Assembly (NCBI RefSeq): GCF_014645735.1
Contig: NZ_BMMH01000014.1
Coordinates: 89,224 to 153,223, forward strand
Direction: 5' to 3'
Length of the DNA: 64,000 bases
Source: Nocardia jinanensis
Lineage (GTDB): Bacteria; Actinomycetota; Actinomycetes; Mycobacteriales; Mycobacteriaceae
Shown here one piece after another: positions 17,101 to 26,267 of the stretch. Below the pieces are notes generated by a model, which saw only the letters and a program-made list of their open reading frames with translations, searched no databases and was not told the origin of the DNA. Each line of letters starts with the position of its first letter. Within the stretch, counting starts at the first letter, position 1. The position numbers and the translations under genes were made by a program.

Positions 17101-20100
17101 GAGCCACCCTCGTCGAGACCGACGGGCCCGAGCCCGAGAACAACTACGTGGAACTCACCGTGCCGCTGTATGCGGGACAGGCGGTGCGTATCCGCATCAC
17201 GGTGCCGGTGACGGTGTACAACGGCGGCGCGCCGGTAGTGACCGAAGCCGATGCCGATGTGGCGATGTCCGCACTGCTGGGCGTGGCCGCCGGACAGGCG
17301 CTGCCCGAGGTGAAGGGCGCTGTCGCGCACCTCAATCTGGCCTGGACGCCGGATCTGGTCGCCGATCACGGCGGCGTCACCGGTGCCGGGCTGCCCGCGA
17401 ATCTGAGCACCCTGGGCCGTACCGTGCCGGATGTGCTGGTGGGCGCCTGCTGGCCCGCGGTGTTCGCGGTACTCGGCGCGGCGCGCACGGAGTCCGACAC
17501 CAGCGTGATCGAGGGCATGCTGGATCTGGTGCATCTCGACCACCGGATCGAGCTGCTGCGCGAACTCCCCGACGAGACCAGCATTCTCGTGGTGCGCGCC
17601 GTTTCCGGTTCCGTGGTCGATACCGATCTCGGCCGGGTGGTCGAGGTGGAGGTCACGGTCGGTGAGATGCGCGACAAGGGCTTGGACGTGGTGCCGCTGG
17701 CCCGGCTGGCCGAACGGTTCGCCATCCGCGGCCGCACCGGCGCGGGTGAGTTGACCGATCCGCCGCGGGCCGCGGGGACCGTGAGCGAGGACGCCACCGA
17801 GACACCGCGCCGCCGGCGCCGGGACGTCACCATGGTCGCCCCCCGGAGCATGGCCGCGTTCGCCTCGGTCTCCGGTGACCACAACCCCATCCACACCAGC
17901 GATGCCGCGGCGAAGCTCGCCGGCCTGGGCAGTCCGATCGTGCACGGGATGTGGCTGTCGGCCGCCGCGCAGCACGCGGTGTCGGCGGTGGACCCGCAGG
18001 CGTCGGTGCCGGCGCGCACCCTGACCGCGTGGACCACCCGGTTCCTCGGGATGGTGCGGCCGGGTGCCGATATCGATGTGCGGGTGGAACGGGTCGCTGT
18101 CGACGCGGGCGACGAGATCATCGAGGTCTCCTGCCGCGCCGGTGGTGATCTGGTGATGACCGCGACCGGTCGTACCGCCGCGCCGAAGACTGTCTACGCC
18201 TTCCCGGGCCAGGGCATTCAGCGCAAGGGTATGGGCCTGGACGCGCGATCGCGGTCCAAGGCGGCCAAGGCCATCTGGGATCGGGCCGATAAGCACACCC
18301 GGGAAGCCCTGGGCTTCTCCATCCTGGCCGTGGTGCGCGACAACCCGACCTATCTGAAGGCGCGCGGGGTCGAACACCGGCACCCGGACGGCGTCCTGCA
18401 CCTGACCCAGTTCACCCAGGTCGCTATGGCGACCCTCGGTGTCGCGCAGGTCGCGGAGCTCCGCGAAGCCGGTGCGTTCGTGGAGGGTTCACTGCTGGCC
18501 GGGCATTCGGTCGGTGAATACAACGCGCTGGCCGCCGTGGCCGGGGTACTTCCGCTCGAGGCCGTCCTCGAGGTGGTCTTCCAGCGTGGTTCGGCCATGC
18601 ACGAGCTGGTCCCGCGTGATGCGCAGGGCCGCAGCGACTACCGGATGGCCGCGATCCGTCCCTCGCAGATCGGGCTGCCCGACGACGAGGTGATCGGTTT
18701 CGTCTCCGGCGTCGGCGCGCAGACCGGTGAATTCCTGGAAGTGGTGAACCTGAACCTGCGGGGTTCGCAGTACGCCATCGCGGGCACCGTCGCCGGTCTG
18801 GAAGCGCTGGAGGACGAGATCGAGCGCCGCCGGGCGGAATTCGGCGGTAAGCGGGCCTTCATTCTGGTACCGGGTATCGATGTCCCGTTCCATTCGACCG
18901 TGCTGCGCAAGGGCGTTCCGGAGTTCCGGGGCAAACTCGAGCAGTTGCTGCCCGAGGAACTGCAGCCGGAGGTCCTGGTCGGGCGCTATATCCCGAACCT
19001 CGTGCCGAGACTGTTCTCGCTGGAGCGCGAATTCGTCGCCGAGATCGCCGATCTGGTTCCCTCCGAACCGCTGGCCGCCGTACTCGCCGATTTCGACTCC
19101 TGGGCGCAGCGCCCGAGCGAACTGTGCCGTGTGGTGTTGATCGAACTGCTGGCCTGGCAGTTCGCCAGCCCGGTGCGCTGGATCGAAACCCAGGATCTGC
19201 TGTTCGGCGATCTGGATGTGGAACGTTTCGTGGAGGTCGGTCTGGGTGCCACCCCGACCGTGGCGAACCTGGCGAGCCAGACCCTGAAGTTGCCCGATTT
19301 CGCCACCGCCACGGTGGAAGTGCTCAATATCGAGCGCGAGGCGGCGGTGGTGTACTCCACCGATACCGATCCGGCTCCGGTGGACGAACCCGAGGAGGAG
19401 GTCGCCGCGGCGCCCGCGGCCGCTCCGGCCGCCGCATCCGCGGCTCCGGCTCCCGTCGCGACCGGCGGGCCGCGGCCCGATGACCTCACCTTCACCGCGG
19501 CCGACGCGACCCGGGTGCTGATCGCGCTGTGGACCAAACTCCGGATCGACCAGATCGGTCCGGTGGACACGATCGAGGGTCTCTGCGACGGGGTGTCCTC
19601 GCGGCGTAACCAGCTGCTGGTCGACCTCGGCTCGGAACTGTCGCTGGGTGCGATCGACGGAGCGGCGGACGCCGATATGGGCGCCCTCTCGGCGACCGTG
19701 GAACGTCTCGCCCGGACCTACAAGCCGTTCGGTTCGGTGCTCAGCGATGCGATCAACGACCATCTCCGCAAGGTGTTCGGACCGTCCGGGAAGCGGCCGG
19801 CCGCGATCGCCGAACGCGTGAAGAAGGTCTGGGAACTGGGTGAGGGCTGGGCCAGCCACATCACCGCCGAGGTCTCGCTCGGTACCCGCGAGGGCACCAG
19901 CGTGCGCGGCGGCGACCTGGGCGGTCTCGTCTCCGGTGCGCTCACCGACGGTGCGTCCGTGGATGCCGCGATCGACGCCGCCGTACAGGCGGTGGCGGCA
20001 CGGCGCGGGGTGGCGGTATCGCTGCCCTCGGCCGGTGGGTCCGGCGGCGGCACCGTGGACGCCGCGGCGCTCGGCGAGTTCACCGAGCAGATCACCGGTA

Positions 20101-23100
20101 AGGACGGTGTGCTGGCTTCGGCTGCTCGCCTGGTGCTGGAACAGCTCGGATTGAGCGAGCAGAGCTCCGCCCCGGAGGCCACCGAGGACGGTCTCGTCGA
20201 TCTGGTGTCCGCGGAGCTGGGCTCGGACTGGCCGCGGCTGGTCGCACCGGCGTTCGACGCGCGCAAGGCGGTGCTCATCGACGACCGGTGGGCCACCGCG
20301 CGTGAGGATCTGGCCCGGCTGTGGCTGGGCGAGGACGCCGTGAGCGCACAGCTGCCGGTCACCGGTTTCGCCGGTGCCGGTGCAGCGGTCGCCGCGCAGG
20401 CCGACTGGTGGCGGCAGCGGGCGGTGCACGAAGCGCGTTCGGTGCTCGCCGGTCACTACGAGCGGATCGCCGAGGCCGCGCGCGACAGCGCCGAAGCCGG
20501 GGAATGGTCCGCGGAGATCGCGGTGATCACCGGCGCGAGCAAGGGTTCCATCGCCGCCGCGCTCGCCGGGCGGCTGCTCGGCGGCGGCGCGACCGTGGTG
20601 GTCACCACCTCACGCCTGGACGACACCCGGCTCGGCTTCTACCGCGACCTCTACCGCGCGAACGCCCGGCACGGTGCCGCGCTGTGGGTGGTGCCGGCGA
20701 ATATGGCCTCCTACACCGATATCGACGCCCTGATCGACTGGGTCGGTACCGAGCAGGTGGACAATGCCGGTGGTGCCAAGATCAAGACCAAGGACGCGCT
20801 GACCCCCACCCTGCTGCTGCCGTTCGCGGCGCCGCGGGTCTCCGGTTACCTCTCCGACGCGGGTGCCCGCGCGGAGATGGAGATGCGGGTGCTGCTGTGG
20901 TCGGTCGAGCGGCTGATCGGTGGCCTGTCCACCCTGGGCGCAGACCACGATGTCGACGCGAAACTGCATGTGGTGCTGCCGGGTTCGCCCAACCGCGGTC
21001 TGTTCGGCGGTGACGGCGCCTACGGTGAGGCCAAGGCCGCGCTGGACGCGGTGGTCGCCAAATGGCGGGCCGAGAAGTCGTGGTCGAGCCGGGTCACCCT
21101 GGTGCACGCGCTGATCGGCTGGGTCCGGGGCACCGGGCTCATGGGCCACAACGATCCCATGGTCGACGCCGTCGAACAGGCCGGTGTGCAGACCTGGTCC
21201 ACCGACGAGATCGCCGATGAACTGCTGAAATGGGCGACCGAGCAGGCCCGCGAGGCCACTGCTACCACTCCGGCGCAGATCGACCTCACCGGCGGACTGG
21301 CCGATGCCGACCTGGATCTGGCCGCCCTGGCGAAGCAGACCCAGGAGGCCGCGGAAGCCGCGGAAGCCGAGGTGGCCGATGAGTCGGGCGCGCCGCGGAT
21401 CTCCGCGCTGCCCGCCCCACCGGCCCTGACCTCGGCACTGCCTGTACCCGAATGGGGCGCGGTGACCGCCGATCTCACCGATATGGTCGTGATCGTCGGC
21501 GCCGGTGAGCTCGGACCGTACGGGTCCGCGCGGACCCGGTTCGAGATGGAGGTCTCCGACGAACTGTCGGCCGGCGGCGTGCTGGAACTGGCCTGGACCA
21601 CCGGCATGGTGACCTGGGAGAACGATCCCAAGCCGGGCTGGTACGACACCGAATCCGGTGACCTGGTACCGGAACACGAACTGGCCGAGCGATACCACGA
21701 CGCTGTGGTCGAGCGGTGCGGTATCCGCCGCTACGCCGACGACGGTGCCATGGTCGACAACACCAGCCCGCTGATGACCTCGGTGTTCCTGGACCAGGAT
21801 CTGTCGTTCACGGTCGGCGGCGAAGCCGAGGCGCGTGCCTTCTACGCGGCGGGCCCGGAGCACACGGTCATCACCCCGGTCGCCGATTCCGGCGACTGGA
21901 CCGTGACCCGTAAAGCCGGCACCGAGATCCGGGTGCCGCGCCGGGCGGCGCTGTCGCGGACGGTCGGTGGTCAGATCCCGACCGGCTGGGATCCCACCGT
22001 CTGGGGTATCTCCGCGGATATGGCGTCCTCGATCGACCGGGTCGCGCTGTGGAACATCGCCTGCACCGTGGACGCGTTCGTCGGATCCGGTTTCAGCCCT
22101 TCGGAGCTGATGAGCTGGGTGCATCCGAGCCTGGTGGCCAACACCCAGGGCACCGGTATGGGCGGGATGTCGTCGATGCGGTCGCTCTACGTCGACAATC
22201 TGCTCGGCGAACCGCGGCCCAACGACATCCTGCAGGAAGCGCTGCCGAATGTGGCGCTGGCCCATGTCGTGCAGTCCTACGTCGGCAGCTACGGCGCCAT
22301 GGTGCATCCGGTCGCGGCCTGCGCCACCGCCGCGGTGTCGGTGGAAGAAGGCGTCGACAAGATCAAGCTCGGTAAGGCCGAGGTGGTCGTGGCCGGTGGC
22401 TTCGACGATCTGGGTATCGAGGGCATCGTCGGCTTCGGCGATATGTCGGCCACCGCGGATTCGGCGGCCATGAGCGCCAAGGGCATCGGCGACCGCTACT
22501 TCTCCCGGGCCAACGACCGCCGTCGCGGCGGATTCGTGGAATCGCAGGGCGGTGGCACCGTGCTGCTGGCTCGTGGTGACGTGGCGCTGGAACTGGGTCT
22601 GCCGGTGCTCGGTGTGGTCGCCTACGCGCAGTCCTTCGCCGACGGCGTGCACACCTCCATCCCGGCCCCCGGCCTGGGTGCCCTCGGTGCGGGCCGGGGC
22701 GGCCGGGAATCCCGGTTCGCCGCGGAACTGCGCAAGCTCGGTGTCGGCGCGGACGATATCGCGGTGATCTCCAAGCACGACACCTCCACCGCGGCCAACG
22801 ATCCGAACGAGTCCGAACTGCACGAGCGACTGGCCGCGGCCATCGGCCGGTCGGCGGGCGCACCGCTGTTCGTGGTCTCGCAGAAGAGCCTCACCGGGCA
22901 TGCCAAGGGTGGTGCCGCCGCGTTCCAGCTGATCGGCCTGTGCCAGGTGCTGGAAAACGGTGTGGTGCCGCCGAACCGGAGCCTGGACTGCGTGGACGAG
23001 AAGATGGCGGAGTACCCGCATCTGGTCTGGGTGCGCGAGGCGCTGCGCTTCGGCGACCGGTTCCCGCTCAAGGCCGGTCTGGTCACCTCTCTCGGCTTCG

Positions 23101-23453
23101 GCCATGTCTCCGGCCTGCTCGCGATCGTGCATCCCGAGGCGTTCGTCCAGGCGATCGAACCGGATCGGCGTGCGGAGTACCAGCGCCGGGCGCAGGAGCG
23201 GTTGCTCGCGGGCCGGCAGCGGATAGTCGAGGCGATGTGCGGTGGCGCGGCGCTCTACGAGCGTCCGGCCGACCGGCGCTTCGGCGGCGACGGCACTCCG
23301 GCGGCGCGGGTACGCGGTCTCGAGGCCGATATGCTGCTGTCCGAAGATGCCCGGCTCGGTGCCGGCGGGGTCTACCAGGTCGGTGGAGCCGGTTGTGAGA
23401 CCGGACAGTTCGCCGGTGGCGGTTCCGATGCCGACGACGCCGGCACACCGTAG
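14115..23453 (+). CDS. fas: type I fatty acid synthase (single-chain FAS I)
   Basis: A 3112-residue multifunctional enzyme that makes C16-C26 acyl-CoAs for phospholipids and mycolic acids. Domains in order: acetyltransferase (GHSQG, Ser162), enoyl reductase (AGMTPTTVDAK, about 435), dehydratase (SGDHNPIH, His1256), malonyl/palmitoyl transferase (AGHSVGEYN, Ser1465), acyl carrier (VSSRRNQLLVDLG, pantetheine Ser about 1828), ketoreductase (ITGASKGSIA, about 2137) and ketosynthase (AACATAAVS, Cys2736; later KHDTST and GHAKGG). A Pro/Ala-rich linker lies before the carrier domain. The TTG start gives MTINEST, matching the mycobacterial N-terminus. Three operator-like repeats precede it and acpS follows after 11 bases. 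Confidence 0.98.
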   Translation: MTINESTASGAGHQVDVAAGRNVTETNRTPLLDRLREGTPYALAFGGQGASWLGELAEIGRDAALEPELTTLVNQAATLLEPVADQLLTVRPVGFDPVAWMLEDDLADDETETSDAPPERVLRSAAVSMPGVLLTQLAALRALRLQGLDPAEIAPVAVVGHSQGLLAAAAVRAAGEQDAEILAIAQLVGAAAGLVARRRGLMPIGDRSSMVAVSNVDPEELRAVLAEVSAGVDPMVAAVLSIRNGRRRMVLSGTPDQLRRVQQRCAQLHAEQDRERSAKQRGGAVFAPVFEDLEVDVAFHHPALTDTVELVSGWAGQCGLDTELAGQLARDILVEPVDWVATVDDVVTTGAEWILDLGPGDLLSRVSGNSLKGTGVGIVAAATRAGQRHLLTPGATPEVARPWTAFAPRPVRLPNGRIVVETAFTKLTGRSPVLLAGMTPTTVDAKIVAAAANAGHWAELAGGGQVTEQIFADRVADLQELLHPGRQVQFNSLFLDPYLWKLQLGGKRLVQRARAAGAPFDGVIVTAGIPELEEAVALIEELTEAGISHVAFKPGTVAQIRAVLRIADEVPDYPVIVHIEGGRAGGHHSWEDLDDLLLETYAELRTHGNVVVCVGGGIGTPERATEYLTGAWSAPHGYPAMPLDGVLVGTAAMATLEATTAPEVKQLLVDTPGTPDWVGAGTANGGMASGRSQLGADIHEIDNAASRTGRLLDEVAGDADAVAQRRTEIIAALNATAKPYFGDAATMTYLAWLERYVDLAVGHERRQDFDCGTDLGDAIAAATQTVWLDISWRDRFAEMLRRAEARLAPADRGEIESLFRDEDLEDPAAALAALSERYPSAAQTVLHPADVPFFVTLCKTPGKPVNFVPVVDQDVRRWWRSDSLWQAHDPRYSADQVCVIPGTVAVAGITRVDEPVGELLDRFEQDTAYKLVRDGVTPTAVDARRVAAVTSGPIDVVLAAPDVNWSGRATVNPVHRLGDLHEWTVDEKGAVHPPTGATLVETDGPEPENNYVELTVPLYAGQAVRIRITVPVTVYNGGAPVVTEADADVAMSALLGVAAGQALPEVKGAVAHLNLAWTPDLVADHGGVTGAGLPANLSTLGRTVPDVLVGACWPAVFAVLGAARTESDTSVIEGMLDLVHLDHRIELLRELPDETSILVVRAVSGSVVDTDLGRVVEVEVTVGEMRDKGLDVVPLARLAERFAIRGRTGAGELTDPPRAAGTVSEDATETPRRRRRDVTMVAPRSMAAFASVSGDHNPIHTSDAAAKLAGLGSPIVHGMWLSAAAQHAVSAVDPQASVPARTLTAWTTRFLGMVRPGADIDVRVERVAVDAGDEIIEVSCRAGGDLVMTATGRTAAPKTVYAFPGQGIQRKGMGLDARSRSKAAKAIWDRADKHTREALGFSILAVVRDNPTYLKARGVEHRHPDGVLHLTQFTQVAMATLGVAQVAELREAGAFVEGSLLAGHSVGEYNALAAVAGVLPLEAVLEVVFQRGSAMHELVPRDAQGRSDYRMAAIRPSQIGLPDDEVIGFVSGVGAQTGEFLEVVNLNLRGSQYAIAGTVAGLEALEDEIERRRAEFGGKRAFILVPGIDVPFHSTVLRKGVPEFRGKLEQLLPEELQPEVLVGRYIPNLVPRLFSLEREFVAEIADLVPSEPLAAVLADFDSWAQRPSELCRVVLIELLAWQFASPVRWIETQDLLFGDLDVERFVEVGLGATPTVANLASQTLKLPDFATATVEVLNIEREAAVVYSTDTDPAPVDEPEEEVAAAPAAAPAAASAAPAPVATGGPRPDDLTFTAADATRVLIALWTKLRIDQIGPVDTIEGLCDGVSSRRNQLLVDLGSELSLGAIDGAADADMGALSATVERLARTYKPFGSVLSDAINDHLRKVFGPSGKRPAAIAERVKKVWELGEGWASHITAEVSLGTREGTSVRGGDLGGLVSGALTDGASVDAAIDAAVQAVAARRGVAVSLPSAGGSGGGTVDAAALGEFTEQITGKDGVLASAARLVLEQLGLSEQSSAPEATEDGLVDLVSAELGSDWPRLVAPAFDARKAVLIDDRWATAREDLARLWLGEDAVSAQLPVTGFAGAGAAVAAQADWWRQRAVHEARSVLAGHYERIAEAARDSAEAGEWSAEIAVITGASKGSIAAALAGRLLGGGATVVVTTSRLDDTRLGFYRDLYRANARHGAALWVVPANMASYTDIDALIDWVGTEQVDNAGGAKIKTKDALTPTLLLPFAAPRVSGYLSDAGARAEMEMRVLLWSVERLIGGLSTLGADHDVDAKLHVVLPGSPNRGLFGGDGAYGEAKAALDAVVAKWRAEKSWSSRVTLVHALIGWVRGTGLMGHNDPMVDAVEQAGVQTWSTDEIADELLKWATEQAREATATTPAQIDLTGGLADADLDLAALAKQTQEAAEAAEAEVADESGAPRISALPAPPALTSALPVPEWGAVTADLTDMVVIVGAGELGPYGSARTRFEMEVSDELSAGGVLELAWTTGMVTWENDPKPGWYDTESGDLVPEHELAERYHDAVVERCGIRRYADDGAMVDNTSPLMTSVFLDQDLSFTVGGEAEARAFYAAGPEHTVITPVADSGDWTVTRKAGTEIRVPRRAALSRTVGGQIPTGWDPTVWGISADMASSIDRVALWNIACTVDAFVGSGFSPSELMSWVHPSLVANTQGTGMGGMSSMRSLYVDNLLGEPRPNDILQEALPNVALAHVVQSYVGSYGAMVHPVAACATAAVSVEEGVDKIKLGKAEVVVAGGFDDLGIEGIVGFGDMSATADSAAMSAKGIGDRYFSRANDRRRGGFVESQGGGTVLLARGDVALELGLPVLGVVAYAQSFADGVHTSIPAPGLGALGAGRGGRESRFAAELRKLGVGADDIAVISKHDTSTAANDPNESELHERLAAAIGRSAGAPLFVVSQKSLTGHAKGGAAAFQLIGLCQVLENGVVPPNRSLDCVDEKMAEYPHLVWVREALRFGDRFPLKAGLVTSLGFGHVSGLLAIVHPEAFVQAIEPDRRAEYQRRAQERLLAGRQRIVEAMCGGAALYERPADRRFGGDGTPAARVRGLEADMLLSEDARLGAGGVYQVGGAGCETGQFAGGGSDADDAGTP

Positions 23454-23464
23454 GCTGCGCGACT

Positions 23465-23902
23465 GTGACCATCCTCGGAATCGGCTTGGACCTGGTGACC
23501 ATCTCCGAGTTCGCCGAACAGCTGGACCGTGCCGGAACGACCATGCTCAGGGAGAGTTTCACCGCCGGTGAGCGGCGGTACTGCCAGAGCAAGGCCACCG
23601 ATCCGGCTCGTAGTTACGCGGCGCGGTGGGCGGCGAAGGAGGCGGTGCTCAAAGCCTGGGCATCGTCGCGCTTCGCCCGCCGACCGCAGATCGGGGACAA
23701 CCCGTACCCGCTGATCGAGGTCGTCAACGACGCCTGGGGCCGGCCGAGCATCAAACTGCACGGCCTGGCCGCGGAGTTCCTGCCGCGGGTGCGGGTGCAT
23801 CTGTCGCTCACCCACGACGGCGATACAGCGGCCGCGATGGTGGTACTGGAAGACCCGGGCGAACTGGCCGACCTGATCGAGGGACGGTCACCGGAGAGCT
23901 GA
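23465..23902 (+). CDS. acpS: holo-[acyl-carrier-protein] synthase
   Basis: A 145-residue phosphopantetheinyl transferase that activates the carrier domain of FAS I. The Mg-binding Asp is in GIGLDLV (Asp9) and the second motif RWAAKEAVLKAW carries the catalytic Lys-Glu pair. It starts with GTG 11 bases after the fas stop, consistent with co-transcription. A TAGGCT hexamer that begins with the fas stop codon lies eight bases upstream and could give a second, internal leaderless promoter; this is tentative. Confidence 0.97.
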   Translation: MTILGIGLDLVTISEFAEQLDRAGTTMLRESFTAGERRYCQSKATDPARSYAARWAAKEAVLKAWASSRFARRPQIGDNPYPLIEVVNDAWGRPSIKLHGLAAEFLPRVRVHLSLTHDGDTAAAMVVLEDPGELADLIEGRSPES

Positions 23903-23904
23903 GT

Positions 23905-23957
23905 GAGAAAAGGAAGCGCCCGGAGCGCGATTTGAACTGCTCCCCAGAAGTTGGACC
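23905..23957 (-). repeat. left arm of ~50-bp imperfect inverted repeat
   Basis: Read on the minus strand it begins GGTCCAAC and continues through CAGTTCAAAT, GCTCCGGG and a TTCC-TTTTC block. All of these recur in the same order on the plus strand at 26686-26738. Outside a ten-base variable stretch the two arms are nearly identical. The conserved TTCAAAT and CTCCGGGCG parts also resemble a tRNA T-arm and acceptor end. Confidence 0.6.
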
Positions 23958-23991
23958 GAGACATTCAGTTCCGACTTTCGGGGAGCAGTTC
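23934..23991. repeat. 58-bp palindromic element, possible IS end or MITE
   Basis: GAACTGCTCCCC at 23934-23945 and its exact complement GGGGAGCAGTTC at 23980-23991 flank an interior that keeps partial symmetry (AGAAGTTGG against CCGACTTTC). The text resembles IS3-family termini placed head to head. No transposase follows; a short open frame after 23993 is unconvincing. It could also act as the acpS terminator. Confidence 0.45.
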
Positions 23992-24053
23992 TGTGAGGAA
24001 GACGAGTCCGCTGTCCGAGGATCAGCGGGTCGCTGCGATCGTCAGATCATCGC

Positions 24054-24593
24054 CTACTCGGTCGGTGCGGATCGGCCGTCGTGTAGATACACGGCTCGAC
24101 TGGTTTGCCGAGCGAGGAGCGCAGCCTTGACCCGTGGCCACAGCGCGGTACTGAGCCGCTGCTGGGCCTGGTCGGGCGAGCAGAACTCGAATGCGGTGAG
24201 TTCTTCGTCGCCGATTCGGAGCCCCGAGACCTGGGCGTCCGTCAGTTGGGGTCCGCCGAAGATGAACTTCAGCCAGTCGTCCCACTTGCTGTGTGGCGAG
24301 ACCCAGTCCACACACAGCAGGTCCAGTTGATCTGTGGAGAGCTCGAGCCCGAGCTCTTCCCGTACTTCGCGTTGCGCTCCGATATCCGGCGGCTCGTTGG
24401 CCCCGACGTTGCCGCCGGGCAGGTCCCATCCAGGCTTGTAAATCGGATCGACGAGCAGGATCCGTCCGTGCTGGTCGAACAGGAGAACGTCGGCGCTGAC
24501 AAGTTTGCGTGGGAGGGTGGCGTTGCCCTCGGCGATGTGTGCTGCATAGGCGTCGGGGTCACGTTCGTACAGGGGTTGTTCCACAGCATTCAT
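24054..24593 (-). CDS. Nudix hydrolase
   Basis: A 179-residue Nudix protein that hydrolyses nucleoside diphosphates linked to another moiety. The Nudix box is complete: GGNVGANE, seven residues, then REVREELGL, matching Gx5Ex7REUxEExGU. The ATG at 24593 has AGAAGG seven bases upstream and is preferred over an in-frame ATG at 24623, which lacks one. It ends close to the palindromic element and lies 63 bp downstream of the XRE regulator gene on the same strand, so the two probably form a unit. Confidence 0.9.
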   Translation of the reverse strand: MNAVEQPLYERDPDAYAAHIAEGNATLPRKLVSADVLLFDQHGRILLVDPIYKPGWDLPGGNVGANEPPDIGAQREVREELGLELSTDQLDLLCVDWVSPHSKWDDWLKFIFGGPQLTDAQVSGLRIGDEELTAFEFCSPDQAQQRLSTALWPRVKAALLARQTSRAVYLHDGRSAPTE

Positions 24594-24656
24594 GACATCA
24601 CCTTCTTGGTCGATGGTGCTCAACGATCGTTTGGGATGTCGCGGCTGAGTTCGTCT

Positions 24657-26090
24657 TCACACTCCCACAAGTCGATCCGCGCGTTCGGTGACGACCATGG
24701 CGGGGATCCAGGTTCGGGCGTGGACGGTTTCCCGCAGATATTCGAGGAAGGCGCTGACGGTCGGGTTGGTGCGGTAAGGCTGGAGGTGGCCTCGTAGATC
24801 GTTGAGATGGCGGACGACGATATGGGAAGCCAGGTCGGTGGTGTCGGCAATGACCTCGGTCGCGATAGTGCATGCCTGTTCCGGCTGGCCCTGTTCGGCC
24901 AGGATCATCGCCAGCGTCAGTCGGGCCAAGGCTCGCGAGCGGGCCCGCTCGGGTGGGCGGAGGTCGATAGCGCGCTGTGCGTATACAGCGGCGCGGGTCA
25001 GCTCTCCGAGTTGCCTGGTACATCGGGCGGCTTCGGTGGCGAGGCTGCCATGATCGAATCCACTGACCCACGGGGACAATGGATATGCCGTGGAGGTATT
25101 GAGAGCGTCCGCGGCGCGTTCGAGCATGACATGGGTTTGGCGGGCTTCACCGAGGGCCGCGAGCCCGCGGGCGTGCATGGCGAGCAGTCGGGCCTCGAGT
25201 TCGGGGCTTACCGGGGCTTTGGAAAGCGCCGACTCGGCGTCGTAGGCGTGACGGATCGCGCGTTCGGGTTGCCCGCTATGTAGATCGAGGTGGCTGAGGC
25301 TGGTGAGAATATGTACCGGCAACTGCCGGTCGGGGCCGATTTTGGCGAATTCACGGGCGCGTGTGAATTGGCGATAGGCACGTTCGTCGTGACCTGCGTC
25401 GTGGGCCATCCATCCGGCCATTTCGACCAGTCCGGCGGCGACGACGAACAGCGCCGGATTCGTATGGTCCTCGCCGAAGAACAGGCGAGGGCCGAGGTCG
25501 GTCGTGAGGTAGCGGGTAAGTTCGCGGTAGAGGTGGCCGCCACCCATCGTGAGATCGGCCGATCGTAACGACTCCACGACCGCCATGTCACGTTGCTCTG
25601 CCGGGAGATGCGTGTCCAGACGCAGCAATCTATAAGGGCCGGCGGTCGGAGCCGGTACCGCCGCGCGCGGTGGTGCGGGCGCCGGGTAGCTGTGGCCGGG
25701 CATCTGAAACCACAACAGGTGATAGGGAATGCCCAGCAGTCTGGCCCAGTACACGAGGCTGTCCATCTGTCGGATCGGCGGACCATTTTCGATCCGGCTG
25801 ATACGAACTTGGCTGATCCCGGCCCAGCGGGCCACGTCGGCTTGACGTACGACTGTGCCGTGGGCGGGATGATGGCGATAGGCGCCAATGGCCCTGCCCA
25901 TATGCCGTTCGGCCAGTGCCTGTTTGAGGGATGGATGGTCCCAGAATCCGGGCATCAGCGTGGGAGGTCCGGACAGTCGGTCGCGAACCGCAGCTGTACA
26001 GGTACCGCACAGACCCGTGAAGTTGTCGGTGGCCAGTCGGCGACGGCACGAGCGGCAGCACTGTGGTCTGCTGCCCGACATCGTGCTCAA
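24657..26090 (-). CDS. XRE-family regulator with N-terminal Cys4 ribbon and TPR-like C-terminus
   Basis: A 477-residue protein with three parts. Residues 12-31 hold a CxxC-x12-CxxC pattern (CRSC and CGTC) resembling a zinc ribbon. Residues about 83-105 form a helix-turn-helix (DVARWAGISQVRISRIENG). The rest is helical and repetitive, with TPR-like alanine- and leucine-rich pairs, as in peptide- or ligand-sensing regulators of actinomycetes. The start is uncertain: TTG 26090 follows a G-rich run by four bases, and an ATG at 26081 is the alternative. It is transcribed toward the Nudix gene; the target is unknown. Confidence 0.8.
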   Translation of the reverse strand: MSTMSGSRPQCCRSCRRRLATDNFTGLCGTCTAAVRDRLSGPPTLMPGFWDHPSLKQALAERHMGRAIGAYRHHPAHGTVVRQADVARWAGISQVRISRIENGPPIRQMDSLVYWARLLGIPYHLLWFQMPGHSYPAPAPPRAAVPAPTAGPYRLLRLDTHLPAEQRDMAVVESLRSADLTMGGGHLYRELTRYLTTDLGPRLFFGEDHTNPALFVVAAGLVEMAGWMAHDAGHDERAYRQFTRAREFAKIGPDRQLPVHILTSLSHLDLHSGQPERAIRHAYDAESALSKAPVSPELEARLLAMHARGLAALGEARQTHVMLERAADALNTSTAYPLSPWVSGFDHGSLATEAARCTRQLGELTRAAVYAQRAIDLRPPERARSRALARLTLAMILAEQGQPEQACTIATEVIADTTDLASHIVVRHLNDLRGHLQPYRTNPTVSAFLEYLRETVHARTWIPAMVVTERADRLVGV

Positions 26091-26267
26091 TGTTCCCCCC
26101 TGAATCGCGACGATCAGTATGTATGCGGCCGGTCTGCTCAGTGTAGGTAAACAAGGTGATCTGAGCTGGGGATATAACCCGAGCTGAGTGCCCTATAACC
26201 ATTTGGGCATACGGCGGTTCCTTCGACGCGGCGAAAGTGAGAACTATTCGAGCGCAAAGGAGTAAAT

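Noticed and set aside
13914..18401. A 1495-codon open frame antisense to fas, with similar long frames at 18489-20456, 20610-23132 and (antisense to gdh) 61127-63547
   Set aside because: High GC in third codon positions removes stop codons from the opposite strand. The translations are low-complexity, rich in Arg, His and Gly, without any domain, while the sense strand encodes complete, conserved enzymes.
14115..23453. Reading the large gene as a modular polyketide synthase
   Set aside because: The domain order AT-ER-DH-MPT-ACP-KR-KS and the motifs are those of mycobacterial FAS I, and acpS follows directly.
23992..24129. A 45-codon plus-strand frame beginning RKTSPLSEDQR, possibly a transposase start
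   Set aside because: Too short, overlaps the Nudix gene on the other strand, and no transposase domain could be recognised.
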